From the NCBI GenBank assembly GCA_031310005.1, contig CM062387.1:248001-312000 (forward strand): 64,000 bases of DNA, given 5' to 3'. The translations under genes were made by a program, and so were the position numbers. The notes beneath the pieces were generated by a model. It was not told the origin of the DNA, did no database searches, and worked only from the letters and a program-made list of their open reading frames with translations. The DNA is from Dactylellina haptotyla (Eukaryota; Ascomycota; Orbiliomycetes; Orbiliales; Orbiliaceae). Position 1 is the stretch's first letter. The number at the start of each line of letters is the position of its first letter. This document shows positions 12,490 through 24,078 of the stretch, piece after piece.

Positions 12490-14281
12490 TAGCGATATCT
12501 TTTATAATTTGCACTTTTTTATTGCTGTTTGCGTTGCATTCTCTTCCGTTTGGAATCGAGGAAATTCTTGTTTGTTATAATTAGCATTTTGGTATTCACC
12601 GGAGGACGTGAATTGGGATCATTATTGTATCATGATTGTGTATGTGTATGGCGTTCTCGACTCATTTGCTGGATTGGCTGCTGTGATATCACCTGGGTAA
12701 AAGAATCGGTTGGGGATTTTCTACGTTACTGTATTGTTTAAAATTCTACTGATACCTCTTCATCATCTAACCCTCCGCGAGAAAATCGTTCAAGATTATT
12801 CTGGCTTGTTCTCAATGAGTTCGTCGTGATTGCATTAATTGGCTTTCGCTCTTATAAAACGCGTATAAGTGGAATATACGGTAATAGCAATTCGAGACGC
12901 ATTGCCAGCTCGTATGTAAGATTCGCCAGATCCGCTTGTTTCCGAGGCGCCTTCTGGGATTCGGTGCTTATGCTTACCAGGGTTTACTACTTAAGTACGT
13001 AAGCATCTCGATTTCCAGACCACATAGCATCTATACAACATTCGAACGACCTCATATTCTGAACGGTATCCGGTTTTTCGACCCGCGAACTAGCTAATAA
13101 CGTCTATCCGAAGTGCTTGGGAATATCCGGAATCCAGTGTGGGACCCTGAGCTAAGGAGCGATGCCGACGTCATTACCCTCTCCGCGTTGTGTTGTGGAA
13201 TCACCAAGTGCATCCTGGCCCTCAGAAGGAAAATTCTTTCTCCTCCGACGTTAGAGGCTACAATTGATATCCTGACCGAACTATAGTCCGAGAAGTCTCT
13301 AGACGAACGGCAATAGCCAAGATAGCTCTCGAGCCCTCTATATGCCTGCGAAAAACACTATGGCTGAGTTCCTCGTCTCTCTCAACCCCGCCAATTGGCC
13401 GGAAGGCTCCATCCCTCTCCGCCACACACTCATCATAAAGAACGAAGCCTTCAGACATGTTCACGTTCACGAACTATCGGTTAATTTCCACGTATCTGAT
13501 GGTGCGCTCCGATTTATGAAAGAATTGCGGTGGTGGGTTATCATCAGCGTCGTGGGAATAGGTGCATGGAGGGGGTGGAAGAAGTGGCGACAGATATCGC
13601 AGAAACACGAGAGCGGTACTCGAAGGGGAAGAGAGGCATCTTAAAGAGGAAACGGCTTGCCTCAAGACAAGTACCCACCAGAGGCACAATCTCGTCCACC
13701 CGCTGGACTTGCTTGTATCTGAAACGTCATATTCTCAACTTATCGGAATACCAGCTTTGAACTCATGAAACGCATTCGGAAGTTAGGTATTTAGTCTCTA
13801 AGGACGTAACGATCCGTGTGTTAGAACGACAAAATTTGGAGGAGAGAAATGGGGTATATGCAACCACGGACCGCCAAGATGAATAATCGACGGCCATAGG
13901 AACTATGCGGAGATTAGACGTTCTTAAATCCACACCGGATTTATGAATCCATGCATTCGTCGTAGTAGATTTACTCGATCCGGAAGTTTGAATTATTAGT
14001 TATTCCTCTTGTGGCAATTCTCTCAAACTTTAACATTAATGCACATGGCTTACAAAATCGACTGTTGGAGGGGTTAAAATGGAGATAGCTGTATCTCAAA
14101 GTCATGACACGAGCTTCATCAAAAATGATACTACGCGGCTACACGGATCGAGTCTGCTTCCGAGATATTCAATGGTAAAAGGACATCGTGGTTTGAAATC
14201 AGGGGCAATGCGTAACGGAAACGGTTGATGTCGACTCGACGCATTGGATATTGTTAACCTAATTGGGAAGCGGGGGAAGTC

Positions 14282-14288
14282 TATAAAA
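14282..14288 (+). promoter_or_regulatory. TATA box of the aldo/keto reductase gene
   Basis: TATAAAA, 183 nt upstream of the start codon. The transcript leader would then contain the CAAT repeats just downstream. Confidence 0.55.
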
Positions 14289-14326
14289 ATGGACGTAGGA
14301 GAACTCCTTTCAATGGATTCTACTCA

Positions 14327-14378
14327 CAATCAATCAATCAATCAATCAGCCAACCTAAATATTTTCAATCAATCAATC
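14327..14378. repeat. (CAAT)n repeats in the reductase leader
   Basis: Two runs of the tetranucleotide CAAT (five units at 14327-14346 and three at 14366-14377) lie between the TATA box and the start codon, so they are probably transcribed in the 5' UTR. Confidence 0.85.
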
Positions 14379-14464
14379 GAAATTTCTATATTCTTCTGCA
14401 AATAAAATCTTTGGAATCCAAATATCTGTATTCGGGAGACCTGTAGTGGAACACTGAGGCCAAG

Positions 14465-15796
14465 ATGTCGCTCTTCACTCCAATCCAGAAGCCAACGTCG
14501 AAGCTGGCTCGATACCGTCTGCTATCGCCAAGCGCGTCCGTTCGTGTGTCGCCATTGGTATGTGATTGCACTATCCTAACTACAATTCCTCCAGATTTGC
14601 TAATATGCTGTTAGATGTTCGGTGGTATGAATCTCGGTACAGAATGGAAAGATTTCATGGGCACCATGGATAAGGAGACCGGGTTCGGATTACTCGATGC
14701 GTTCTATAACGCCGGTGGTAACTTTATCGACACCGCGATCAACTACCAGAACACTCAATCGGAACAATGGATTGGTGAATGGGTAGAACAGCGCGGAAAC
14801 CGTTCGGAAATGGTCATCGCGACCAAGTTCACCACCGGATACCGATATCAGGACATGGGCAAGGGAGCAGTCTTGGCCAATAGTGTAGGAAATTCGGTGA
14901 AGAACCTCCACGAGTCCGTTAAACTCAGCTTGAAGAATCTGAGAACAGGTGCGTTCAGAATACTAGAATATCCTACTCTCAGTGTATATGTAGCTAACGT
15001 GTAAGTATAGACTACATTGACCTCCTTTGGGTCCATTGGTGGGATTACTCCACCACCGTTGAGGAGTTGATGCAAGCTCTCAATATCCTCGTCCAACAAG
15101 GCAAGGTTCTTTACCTTGGTATCTCGGATACCCCAGCTTGGATTGTCACTAAAGCGTAGGCATCACCTTGCCATCAAAAATATCAAACACATGTCACTGA
15201 CTGGACTTGTATATAGCAACGAATACGCCCGCTCGCATGGAATGAAGCCCTTCTGTGTTTATCAGGGCAAGTGGTCCGCCGCCGACCGCGACTTCGAACG
15301 AGATATCATCCAGATGTGCAAAGTCGAGGGTATGGGTCTTTGCCCATGGGGCGCACTAGGCGGCGGCAACTTCCGTCTCCCCGAAGAACGCGAGGCTATG
15401 AAGCAGGAAGGCGATAAGGGACGGGCATGGGCAGGATTTGAAGCTAGTAGCAAACACCAGAAGGTTACGCTCAAGCTATCTGAGATCGCAAAGAAGCGTG
15501 GATTGAGCATTACCGGTGTTGCGCTGGCGTACGTCTGCTCGAAGGCGCCTTATGTTATCCCAATTGTTGGTGGGCGCAAGATCTCTCATTTGGAGGATAA
15601 TATCAAGGCTATTGGCGTGGTTTTGACACCGGAGGAGATCAAGGACATTGAAAGTGCGCATCCGTTCGAGTTTGGGTTCCCACACGACTTCTTGGGACCC
15701 GAACCGGGACCGGGTAAGCCCAACAGAGGTCTGGATAGTGTGGCTTGGTTGGATTGGCCCAATGAGGGTCTCCCAATCAGTATCACTGATGACTAA
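14465..15796 (+). CDS. Aldo/keto reductase, aryl-alcohol dehydrogenase/NorB-like
   Basis: Four exons (14465-14557, 14615-14948, 15011-15155, 15217-15796; introns 57, 62 and 61 nt) encode 383 aa, the usual size of fungal AAD/norsolorinic-acid-reductase-like enzymes. The AKR catalytic tetrad is complete: D70 and Y75 in FIDTAINYQN, K102 in IATKF, and H151 in DLLWVHWWD. The NADP(H) end is shown by YVIPIVGGRKISHLEDNIKA near the C-terminus. These (beta/alpha)8 enzymes reduce aromatic or polyketide aldehydes and ketones with NADPH. No polyketide synthase or other cluster gene neighbours it, so I infer a housekeeping or detoxification reductase rather than a toxin-pathway enzyme. The AKR core begins at exon 2 (LMFGGMNLG); exon 1 supplies 31 residues and the only suitable upstream ATG. 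Confidence 0.93.
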
Positions 15797-18098
15797 AGTG
15801 TACATTCAAATTACCCTCTAAATTGGCTATCTATATTATGTCGCAGTAGCTGATAATGCAAGTTGCAACATTACCATTATCCATCAATTTAAAGCCACCC
15901 GTGTTACTAGAACTCTGCCACAAACCTGTCGTAAATTCTAGAGTGTTTCATCTTGGAGATGCATTGAATACATATTGCATGCATGTATGGTTATATCACA
16001 CGATAGGCGAAATCGAGAGCCGACTAGCCTAGGATCTCGACGGTTCTGTGGAATGTAAATATGTAACGGTTAACCGCAGTGTGACAGTCGTCGAAAGGAG
16101 GCCGCCAGGCTTCAATGCTGGAGTAACGCAAAGTATTCTGGGGGTGGCATTTTGAGATATCAGATGTTGGCGACGAAATTCCGTCGTGATACACCCATGT
16201 CATATTCTCCGCGATCCGCAGCGAACCCCCACATAGTGCACAACACTTGCCATTTCGGACTGGTCTTTCTCGGCTGTTCCGTTCCAGCCAGCCACTTTCC
16301 CTCTCGCGCATTCTTTCCCCAGTTAAAAAACTCTCCTAGATCTGCTGGCTCCAACCACTGATTCTTACGATAGAATACTCAAGTGTGGCTGTAATGGACG
16401 ATATATGCAATATGCAGACCTTGAAGTAGCGATCCGCGAAAATACTGAATCGAGGAGCTGATGGGACAAAAAAAATTTCAAGTCCAGCTGGCCATGGCTT
16501 AGTTTCTGCAGCTATTGTTCACAGTCACACAATAGACCTCCTTGGATAACCCTCACGGAAGCACCCTCCAATGGACTTGGTCAGGTGTTGCTTGGGCCAA
16601 TGATAACCGTGCGACCTTGCCTTGATATGTCTGAAGCTTGCGTCCGGATTGCATCACGGCTGCAGCTGTTTAGGGAAGCTAGCTGTGTTCGGAGCTAGCT
16701 GAATGGCGCACATGGCGAGGCACAGCTTCAGACGCAGGACCAAATTGGTTCCCAATCCGGCCCCGACGAGTTGGTAGGACTAATAGCTCGAAGCGAAAAA
16801 ATAGCAGCAACAGCGGAGGAGTAGCAAGGGCGTTCAGCTGGACAATAGATCGATTAGCATGGATGCATCGGCCATGGCTCGCTCCTCGGTATCTTTGCCA
16901 GGTGTCGAAATGCCGTAGCAAGCCTTTCGATGCCCATTCTCCGCTTTGGTGCAAGCCCCCCGGGCGGTAGCTAATTAGTTGCCTAAGATCTCCGCCAGAT
17001 AGGCGAATGAGAGGCCTCTGACGAGATAAAGGTAAGCCTTAGCGGTTGATCTGAGATACCAAGCGTACGAGCATCTCCTAGGACGTGAATTCTCCGAGCC
17101 CGAAACAGAGCGCGCTATGCATGCAATCTGTGCAATCTTGGTGGAAAAATGGTTGGCCACGCCGCTACCCACAATTCCTGTGCGAGATTGGTTACCCCAA
17201 TGCTCGAGTTGGAAGGAAACTAGCTGACAACTGGTGTTTCGTGCCCCATCGTGCATGCGCATGGCATCACATTGCATTCCACCTGGCAGAGTCTCTTTCG
17301 TGTATCTTCCCTGATGTAAACTTAGCACACACGGCGGCAAGGCCCAGGAAATCCCGTTTTCTGGAGATGGATCGAAAATCATATAACCAGGGCCAGATAT
17401 CCCTTTCGAACTAGATCCTGATTCACGATCCTAACCTTTGTTATCAAATATATTGCGTATACATCTACTTATTTGCATTGTTGTATATTTCCTGCCTGTC
17501 TTCGCCATTCAAGCTGGAGCATCTCGACTACGCAACATCTCAGCCCCGGATTTACCTCCAACACAAAACTCCCACAACGCCATACCGCGACGTATCAATT
17601 AAGCTTCGCATTCAAACACAGGCAGAATCAAAGTTTAATACGCATCAAGGAATTCCTGCTGGCTTGAAGTCAAAGTTTATATCGGCAACCTTCTATTATA
17701 AAGTTTCACTGAGTTTGGCTTGTCTTTCGCGGCCGATTTTAGAAGATGAGGAATCCTCACATGCACACCCATTCGCAGTCGCACCCACAGTCGTCGGGGA
17801 GCCGGCAGGTCTCGATACTCGAATATAACAATATCGTTCTTGTGACCTTCCTACTGCATAATAATGACGATAACGTGAACATTTCTTCCGCGAATTGGAG
17901 CTGTCTGAAGAATATGACAGTCTTCGGGCCGAATACCAAGTGTTTTAGCCCGTTAGAAGTAGAAGAGTAAGTCGTATAACTCGTTCATAGATTGCGGACG
18001 CGTTATATATCTTTTCAATGGACCCAATATATTCAATTACGAGTAGTTAGTAACCATGAATATCGTAATGTAGAACAAATGGCAGCACATCATTTTGC
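15797..18098. other. 2.3-kb intergenic stretch, no gene seen
   Basis: Short ORFs on both strands (longest about 135 codons at 16975-17382) show no family resemblance and no splice-consistent extension. The right end is the promoter of the eIF2B-like gene. Confidence 0.5.
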
Positions 18099-19577
18099 AT
18101 GGCGTTCCCGATACCCGACACTGTCTCGCCGCTGAAAACCGCAATCCAGCAATTCGAAGATCTCACAAAACTCACATACTCCTCGGGATTCCTCCGCATC
18201 CTCGTGGGTACCCCGTTCTCGATACCGAACCCCAGCGGCAGCCAAGAGGCTACCAAGATTCACCCGTTCCTGCTATCGATAAACCGCACCTTGGCAATCT
18301 CTCACAAGATCAAGATATCACCAAACATTCAGTCCTTATCTTCCACGGGCACAACGACAAATCTGATAGACCTCTCCGCTCACGACTTTCTGAATCAAGC
18401 TCTCCAACGATGTACGATATCACCAGCTCTCGAGGAGTCGATCGAACGATTGCGAAACGACCACACATCCGGTGCCGGCCGCCTCGCAAACCTCGCCGTC
18501 AAGGAATTCGCGTCTCTCTGCGCGTCAGATCCGGCACTGCTATCCCGCGAAAGCACAGCGGATTGGTGGACAGCACTTAGACTATACGGCTGGCACCTCT
18601 TCCACTCCCGTCCCGCGATGTCCAGTAGCATTCAAAACTGCGTCATCCGAATCCTTCAACACATCCGCACTACCCTCCCCACGCTGCCGAAGAACCCTCG
18701 CGAGCGGGCGGATGTCGTGTCGAATTTGATCCTGACGTCGCTGAAATCGACCCGGTCGAAATCGTACACGATCCCCCAGGCGTTCTGTAATCTCGTAAGC
18801 GGATTACAGAGTTTCGTGGACGCGAAGGATGGGAAGAAGTTATTCAATATCCTGGTGCATTCGAACTCCTCCGTTATGGCGTGTAGTCTAGCTGCCCTGT
18901 TTCAGACAGCAGAGAGACCGAGGATACGAGTTTTTGTACTGGAGTCCCGCCCGCTGTTCGAAGGTGTCACGTTGGCGAGGTATCTGAGGAGCCAGATTCC
19001 TGAAACCGCTGGCGAAAAAGGTGTGGATGCGGTGCCAGCTGTTACCGTTGAGGTCGCGGTTGACGCCGCAGTGGGAAATTACACCAAAGTTGCGGATTTA
19101 TATGTTTTGGCCGCAGATAGGATATACCCGAACGGCGACGTCTCCAATAAGATTGGTTGTTTGGCGGCCGCACTAGGGATGCGATTCAACGAACGAAGAA
19201 GACAAGGCGCCACAATATCAAATGCTGCCGGCAAGAATAAGAGTATCATTGTCATCGGGGGGACCGATAAGGTTTGCGGGAAAGACGAGAGGGATAGAGG
19301 CTGGGACTACAGTTATGAAGAGAATGACGGCGGCGAAGTTAAGGAATGTTGGCCTGGTGTATGCGACGACGATGTGGATTCACCAGCTGAGCTATCTGAT
19401 GATAGTGACAACGACGGTGAAGAGGATGTGAGAGTAAGGAATATGTATTTTGAGACTGTTCCGGCGGAACTGATCGATTGCTATCTGACCGAGGAAGGCG
19501 TAATGGACGCTGATGGCATCGGTGAGGTGGCAGATTGCCATTTAACGCGGGAGATGGAGATTTTTGGCGAACTGTGA
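18099..19577 (+). CDS. eIF2B alpha/beta/delta-fold (IF-2B, NagB/RpiA-like) protein
   Basis: Single-exon gene, 492 aa. The C-terminal half carries the hallmark sequence of the IF-2B superfamily: VLESRPLFEG (280-289) and ADLYVLAADRIYPNGDVSNKIG (332-353, quoted with its core ADRIYPNGDVSNKIG). The superfamily includes the eIF2B regulatory subunits and methylthioribose-1-phosphate isomerase. The N-terminal half is helical and divergent. An acidic insert of about 35 residues (roughly 395-430, DDDVDSPAELSDDSDNDGEE) near the end is unusual for true eIF2B subunits. I infer a fungal paralogue rather than a canonical translation factor; its ligand is unknown. The gene converges on HRQ1 with only about 140 bp between stop codons. 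Confidence 0.85.
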   Translation: MAFPIPDTVSPLKTAIQQFEDLTKLTYSSGFLRILVGTPFSIPNPSGSQEATKIHPFLLSINRTLAISHKIKISPNIQSLSSTGTTTNLIDLSAHDFLNQALQRCTISPALEESIERLRNDHTSGAGRLANLAVKEFASLCASDPALLSRESTADWWTALRLYGWHLFHSRPAMSSSIQNCVIRILQHIRTTLPTLPKNPRERADVVSNLILTSLKSTRSKSYTIPQAFCNLVSGLQSFVDAKDGKKLFNILVHSNSSVMACSLAALFQTAERPRIRVFVLESRPLFEGVTLARYLRSQIPETAGEKGVDAVPAVTVEVAVDAAVGNYTKVADLYVLAADRIYPNGDVSNKIGCLAAALGMRFNERRRQGATISNAAGKNKSIIVIGGTDKVCGKDERDRGWDYSYEENDGGEVKECWPGVCDDDVDSPAELSDDSDNDGEEDVRVRNMYFETVPAELIDCYLTEEGVMDADGIGEVADCHLTREMEIFGEL

Positions 19578-19719
19578 TCTATGAAGCATTGGTATTTGGA
19601 TAGCGGGTGTTTTTTGTTGGAGTCGCATTGAAGGGTTTGCATACACGCTTGGGCTCTGACCCTGTACTATACTATAGCATACAACTTGGATATCAACAGC
19701 ATTATGTATCTTTATTCTT

Positions 19720-22700
19720 TTATTGACTAGAGCGGGGGGCCACTTCGTCCGCCACGACAACAGTTTCAATGCCCGCTGGGGCTATCTCGTCTTGTGCTTC
19801 TGGGATGCTGTCCAAATCGATTACTATGTTGAGGAGACTCTTCAGCACAACTACAGAGCCAATCTTTGAAATAACCGCATTCGCTTCCTTGCAGTTTTCA
19901 GATGCAACGCCTGGCCCAATGTTAGATCTATTGATAGCATCCTAAGTAACTGTGTAACGTTTCACTTACATTCTGGACACCCATCTTGGCATGGACATGC
20001 TTCGATTCTGTCAAGCGCCATATTGAGAAGCCGATCGATAAACTCAAATGCCTTCCCTGTGATCCCCGATCCCGCTCCTCTCGAGCCGCCTTTGGTATCG
20101 TAGAAGGTAAGCCTGCCTGGCCGCTTCCGCGTCGATTCCTTCTTAGCGAACTCTTTCTGCGGGGCTTTGCACTCTGTCTTCACGTCTCCAACCGAACTAA
20201 TAACAAAATTTGGGAGTAGTGCCAAAATCGCATGCTCGGCAGCGTGTATCGAAGCAGCGATGTTATACTTTTTTTCCTTCAATATATCAAATGCGAGCTT
20301 AGGAACGTCGAGCCACATTCCCTTAGATAGGATCTCTATGGGTGGAGTTTCGACGTCGCAGGCGTCTAATTTCCTACCCCGTTTATCAACTTTAAAGTAT
20401 CCAAACACTACTGTCTGGATCTTTATAACTCCAAAGTATGCTTTATATGGCGATCCGGGGATCTTTCTGGTCGCCTCCGTTTCGATAGGATCAACATCTG
20501 TGAAGTCGCGTTGCGTCGTGATCCAGTCTACTTTGACCAACTCGACCTTGGCGAGCTTCTTATCAATGTTCAACTCTCTAACAAGGTATTTGAACCCTTG
20601 ATGGAGGAAAATAGCTCCTTCGTAGAGGGTAAACGACACACGGGACGGCTCTACCGTTTCTAGCACTATGTTGCGACTCTGCGTGATATCTACCACGGCG
20701 AAGTGACCGTCCTCGGTATCTCGAATTGAGACATGTTGAGACGGATAAGGTCGAAAACGATCGTGGCAGTGGTAAAATCCGCGTTCATCTTTTACTAGTC
20801 GCTCGTCGGCTAGGTTCTTAAGAAAAGTTCCAAAATACTTCTCGTCCTGTCGCGGATTGATAGGCATCTCGAAGGCCGCACATTGAACGTGGCCCTCTAG
20901 AACTAGGACATTCTCAAGATCAATCTGCAGACCAGGGTTCGGCATCGATCGAATAAGCTCTGGGTTCGTCATATAATGTTGATCCAAAGGATATCGATCT
21001 CCAATAAGAACTGACAGTGAATCCCGTTTTCGACGGCCGGCTCTGCCGCTTTGTTGCCGCAAATTAGATATAGAGTATGGGAACCCGACCATTATTACGG
21101 CGTCTAGGGTTCCAACGTCAATTCCTAGTTCTAGCGCTGTTGTTGCTACGATACCCAGGAGGTGGCCTCTGAACATCTCGCTCTCAATCCGTCTTCTATC
21201 TTCGGCGGCGTAACCCCCACGATAGCTCATAACTCTTTCGGATAAATCTAATAAACCTCGGTCCATAAGAACTTGCTTGATGGCTGCTAATGTCAACTCG
21301 CAAGATTTGCGGACTCGGCAGAATGCAATCGTGCGAACGCCTCGGAGTATCAACTCTACGAAGAGGTTTGCTGCTTCTGTGACGGAATCGATGCGACCAG
21401 CTTTCAAGTCGGTGGGATCTTTGTAAGGGCAATTCCAGCAGAGAAATGTTTTATCTCCAGCGGGGGATCCGTCTACAGAAATCTCGTGTACGTCCGATAT
21501 GCCGACGAGTTCTCTCATATGCTAGTAAGATATCGTTAAAAAAGCGGTCTAGTCTAAGTTAAGTTGGGCTTGAAGGTACCTTTTGCGGATTCTCAACGGT
21601 GGCAGAGCAGGCGATAAAGATAATACTATTATTACCGACAGCAGAACATATGCGCCGGAGTCTTCGCATTATAAGGGCAACATGACTACCAAAGAGACCA
21701 TTATACACATGTATCTCTATGGGCCGAGAGTCAGCATCTGGGATACGAGGCGGGGTCCTAGTAGCGTACCATCAATGACAACGAACTTGAGGTTCTGGAG
21801 AAATGTTCGCCATTGTTCTTCATTGGGCAAGACGTTGATATGAAGCATGTCTAGACAAAGTTAGAAAGTTAGAAAGTGACATTAGTAGAATTTGAGGAAT
21901 ATTACCCACCTGGATTTGTCAGTACCACCCGAGCTTCGTCACGAATCTGACGTCTTTGCTCCTTCGGGGTATCTCCATCATAAGTGTCAACTAGAACATC
22001 TCCTAAAGTATCCTTCATAAAATTTAGCATTTTGATGAGAGACCCCTTTTGATCTTGTGCTAACGCTTTTGTTGGAAATATGAGCATTGCTCTACAGTTG
22101 GGGTCGTCTTGTAGGCGGTGCAAGAATGGGATCTGGTAGACAATCGATTTACCAGAAGAAGTCGATGTGGATATGACGACGTTCTCGCCACGGAATACAT
22201 GGTTTAGAGCCGTCGATTGATGCGAGTATAGTTTTGTAATATTCTTTACATTGTACAACGCATCAACGAGGCTTTGGGAGAGTGCAAAATCGAGGGTACC
22301 GTATTGAGGTGCCTGCTCAGGGAAGGAGAGCAGGCCCCCGGGCACGATTTGCTCCTTGTACAGGCCTGGTGTTTGGGTGATTTCTTCAACGATTTCATTG
22401 ATCGATTTGCGATCTTCGGGCTTAACCGGGGCGAGGACACCGCCAGGGCCTGAAGAATCGGCCGCGCTTTCGTCTATGGGTTTTTCTGGGACAAAAGATC
22501 GTAACCGCGAGGTTATGCTTTCAACTGGATCTAGCCCACGTTGGATACAATCCTTGAGAAAGCGTTCAACTGCGAGATCGAACTTGTCGTTCCGCTTAGT
22601 TATTACTCTCAAGAGCTCTGCTTGTGAGAATTCAGGCAGCTTGACTTCCATTACCCTCCGTCTCCGAGGTGCTTGATCTAGCTGTTTTGTCTTTGGTTTC

Positions 22701-23218
22701 GTCCTCAGGTCTCCGTCAATGTACTCAAAGAATAACACTTGCTTGCTCTTTTCTTCGGGAGGACGATATAAGTTCGCATTTTCTACGGCTTTTGAGGACG
22801 CCCCTCCACTATACATCTGAACCTGCAAGGCATCTTCGTCCATATAAGCGAAGATTATAGCTTCTGGAATTAGAAACTTGATCTGGGCGATGTCTTCAAT
22901 GGACAGAGGCCGCTTGGTTTGGTCTTCAACGGCGGTTCTAAGATTCTCGAAGGTAGTGGCAAGTTGCTTTCTGGTACAGCAGAATGTGTACACCAGGTTC
23001 AGGGCCTTGTGGGTGGTTCCCAGCTGCTTGAAGTGTGCAGGCCATTCAACTGGCGGCGAGCTGGCTGCTGCCGTTTCCTACTTCCCAGTTCACTATCAGC
23101 TCATGCTCATGACGCGTCGTTTCTATACGAACCTTCAAGGTCTTACCTCATTTGAACCGTTCTCATTCTTCGTCTGTCGCTTTCGCTTCTTCCCGGCCGG
23201 TTGCACATCCGTCGACAT
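19720..23218 (-). CDS. HRQ1: ATP-dependent RecQ-family DNA helicase Hrq1
   Basis: Six exons: 23218-23147, 23077-21910, 21850-21770, 21716-21580, 21521-19970, 19910-19720. Introns are 53-69 nt; product 1066 aa, close to yeast Hrq1. A basic N-terminus (KKRKRQTK) suggests nuclear import. Helicase motifs in order: Walker A STSTSSGKS (about 327-335), motif Ia FPTKALAQDQ, motif II DEIH (440-443), motif III SAT (478-480), and motif VI QQSGRAGRR in the 1.55-kb exon. The C-terminus is the DUF1998-type Cys-rich module CPCQDGCPEC...C, completed only when the last intron is removed. Known role of the family: 3'-5' unwinding in crosslink repair and telomere maintenance. The Glu codon of motif II is split by intron 3. 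A CACGTG box lies about 93 nt upstream. The stop codon overlaps an AATAAA-like stretch. Confidence 0.96.
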
Positions 23219-24078
23219 GGTGCAAATGAGTTAAGACATGGCGCACGTCGAGGGTAACGGCTCTTGGATCTCGAGATCGCAAGACGCGAACTTCACCGCC
23301 GATGCCTCATCACGTGACCATATTCACAACACACGAGTCGCGCAACGCAATGTATATCGGAATGCAACAGACTTCCGACCCTCGGTTGACTGGTTTGGGC
23401 CGACGGCCGTTGGCACCGCTTGGATTCAGATCATTGTTTAGGTCAATGTCTTTCGAACACGTTATTGTGGTGCCATAGCATACCCCTATACTTAGGTTGT
23501 TTCAGGTACCAAAGACAGATATTCGCACATGGAAACTTCCTCCGATTGAGTTGCTTCTAGATGCATTTAAGCTTCAGGGTCTGGACCGGGACCTATGTTA
23601 ACCTATGGCAGAGGCCTATTGTTATAGGAAACTGAATTCCTTTGGGGCATTTAAACCGTGGCATAGTACTGTTACAATGAGTTTGTCGACGAAACTCAGA
23701 TGCTCGATGGCTAGCATGTATTCTGAACTTTGGTCAAACTTCACCGGTTCCGGTGAACTTTCAGGAGGTATACTCCGCCCGTGAACCGAGGAAAAATCTT
23801 CACGATGATACTGTCGCAATTGATCTGAGGCTCGTTGATAGAGATACTTTTTGTGAGGGTGTATTATTTTGATATATTGAAGATTGATTGCGGTTGGAAA
23901 CCCAGTTTCCAACTCTTACCTTTGACTACCCATCCATCATTTTCTCCTGAATACTGGCCCATCGCCATTGTCAGTTCGCCATCTCCTCGAAACTTCTTAG
24001 CGATCTCATTTCCATTACCCTTTGCTTTCGACTCACATTATCTTTCATATTCTTCTCGGTTACCGTAACCTTTACAAA
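23219..24078. other. Divergent intergenic region between HRQ1 and the giant gene
   Basis: About 860 bp serving as 5' flank for both neighbours. It holds a CACGTG palindrome near HRQ1 and a long CT-rich leader (about 23930-24075) before the giant gene start. Confidence 0.6.
23311..23316. promoter_or_regulatory. CACGTG E-box (TCACGTGA) upstream of HRQ1
   Basis: A perfect 8-nt palindrome of the type bound by Cbf1/bHLH factors, 93 nt before the HRQ1 start. Its use is inferred from position only. Confidence 0.4.

Larger units (their letters stand above)
12490..14464. other. Intergenic between transporter and aldo/keto reductase
   Basis: Contains the transporter 3' region and the reductase promoter with its TATA box and CAAT-repeat leader. 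A 100-codon ORF at 13342-13644 with one possible membrane segment lies here but has no further support. Nothing else was seen. Confidence 0.5.

Noticed and set aside
13342-13644. 100-codon ORF with one possible membrane helix
   Set aside because: No family resemblance, no splice-consistent extension and no promoter features. It could be a small membrane protein but cannot be supported.
16975-17414. Overlapping 109-135-codon ORFs on both strands
   Set aside because: They are mutual shadows without domain features.
24022-24078. Upstream extension of the giant frame
   Set aside because: The extension has no ATG, and the ATG at 24079 opens a proper signal peptide.
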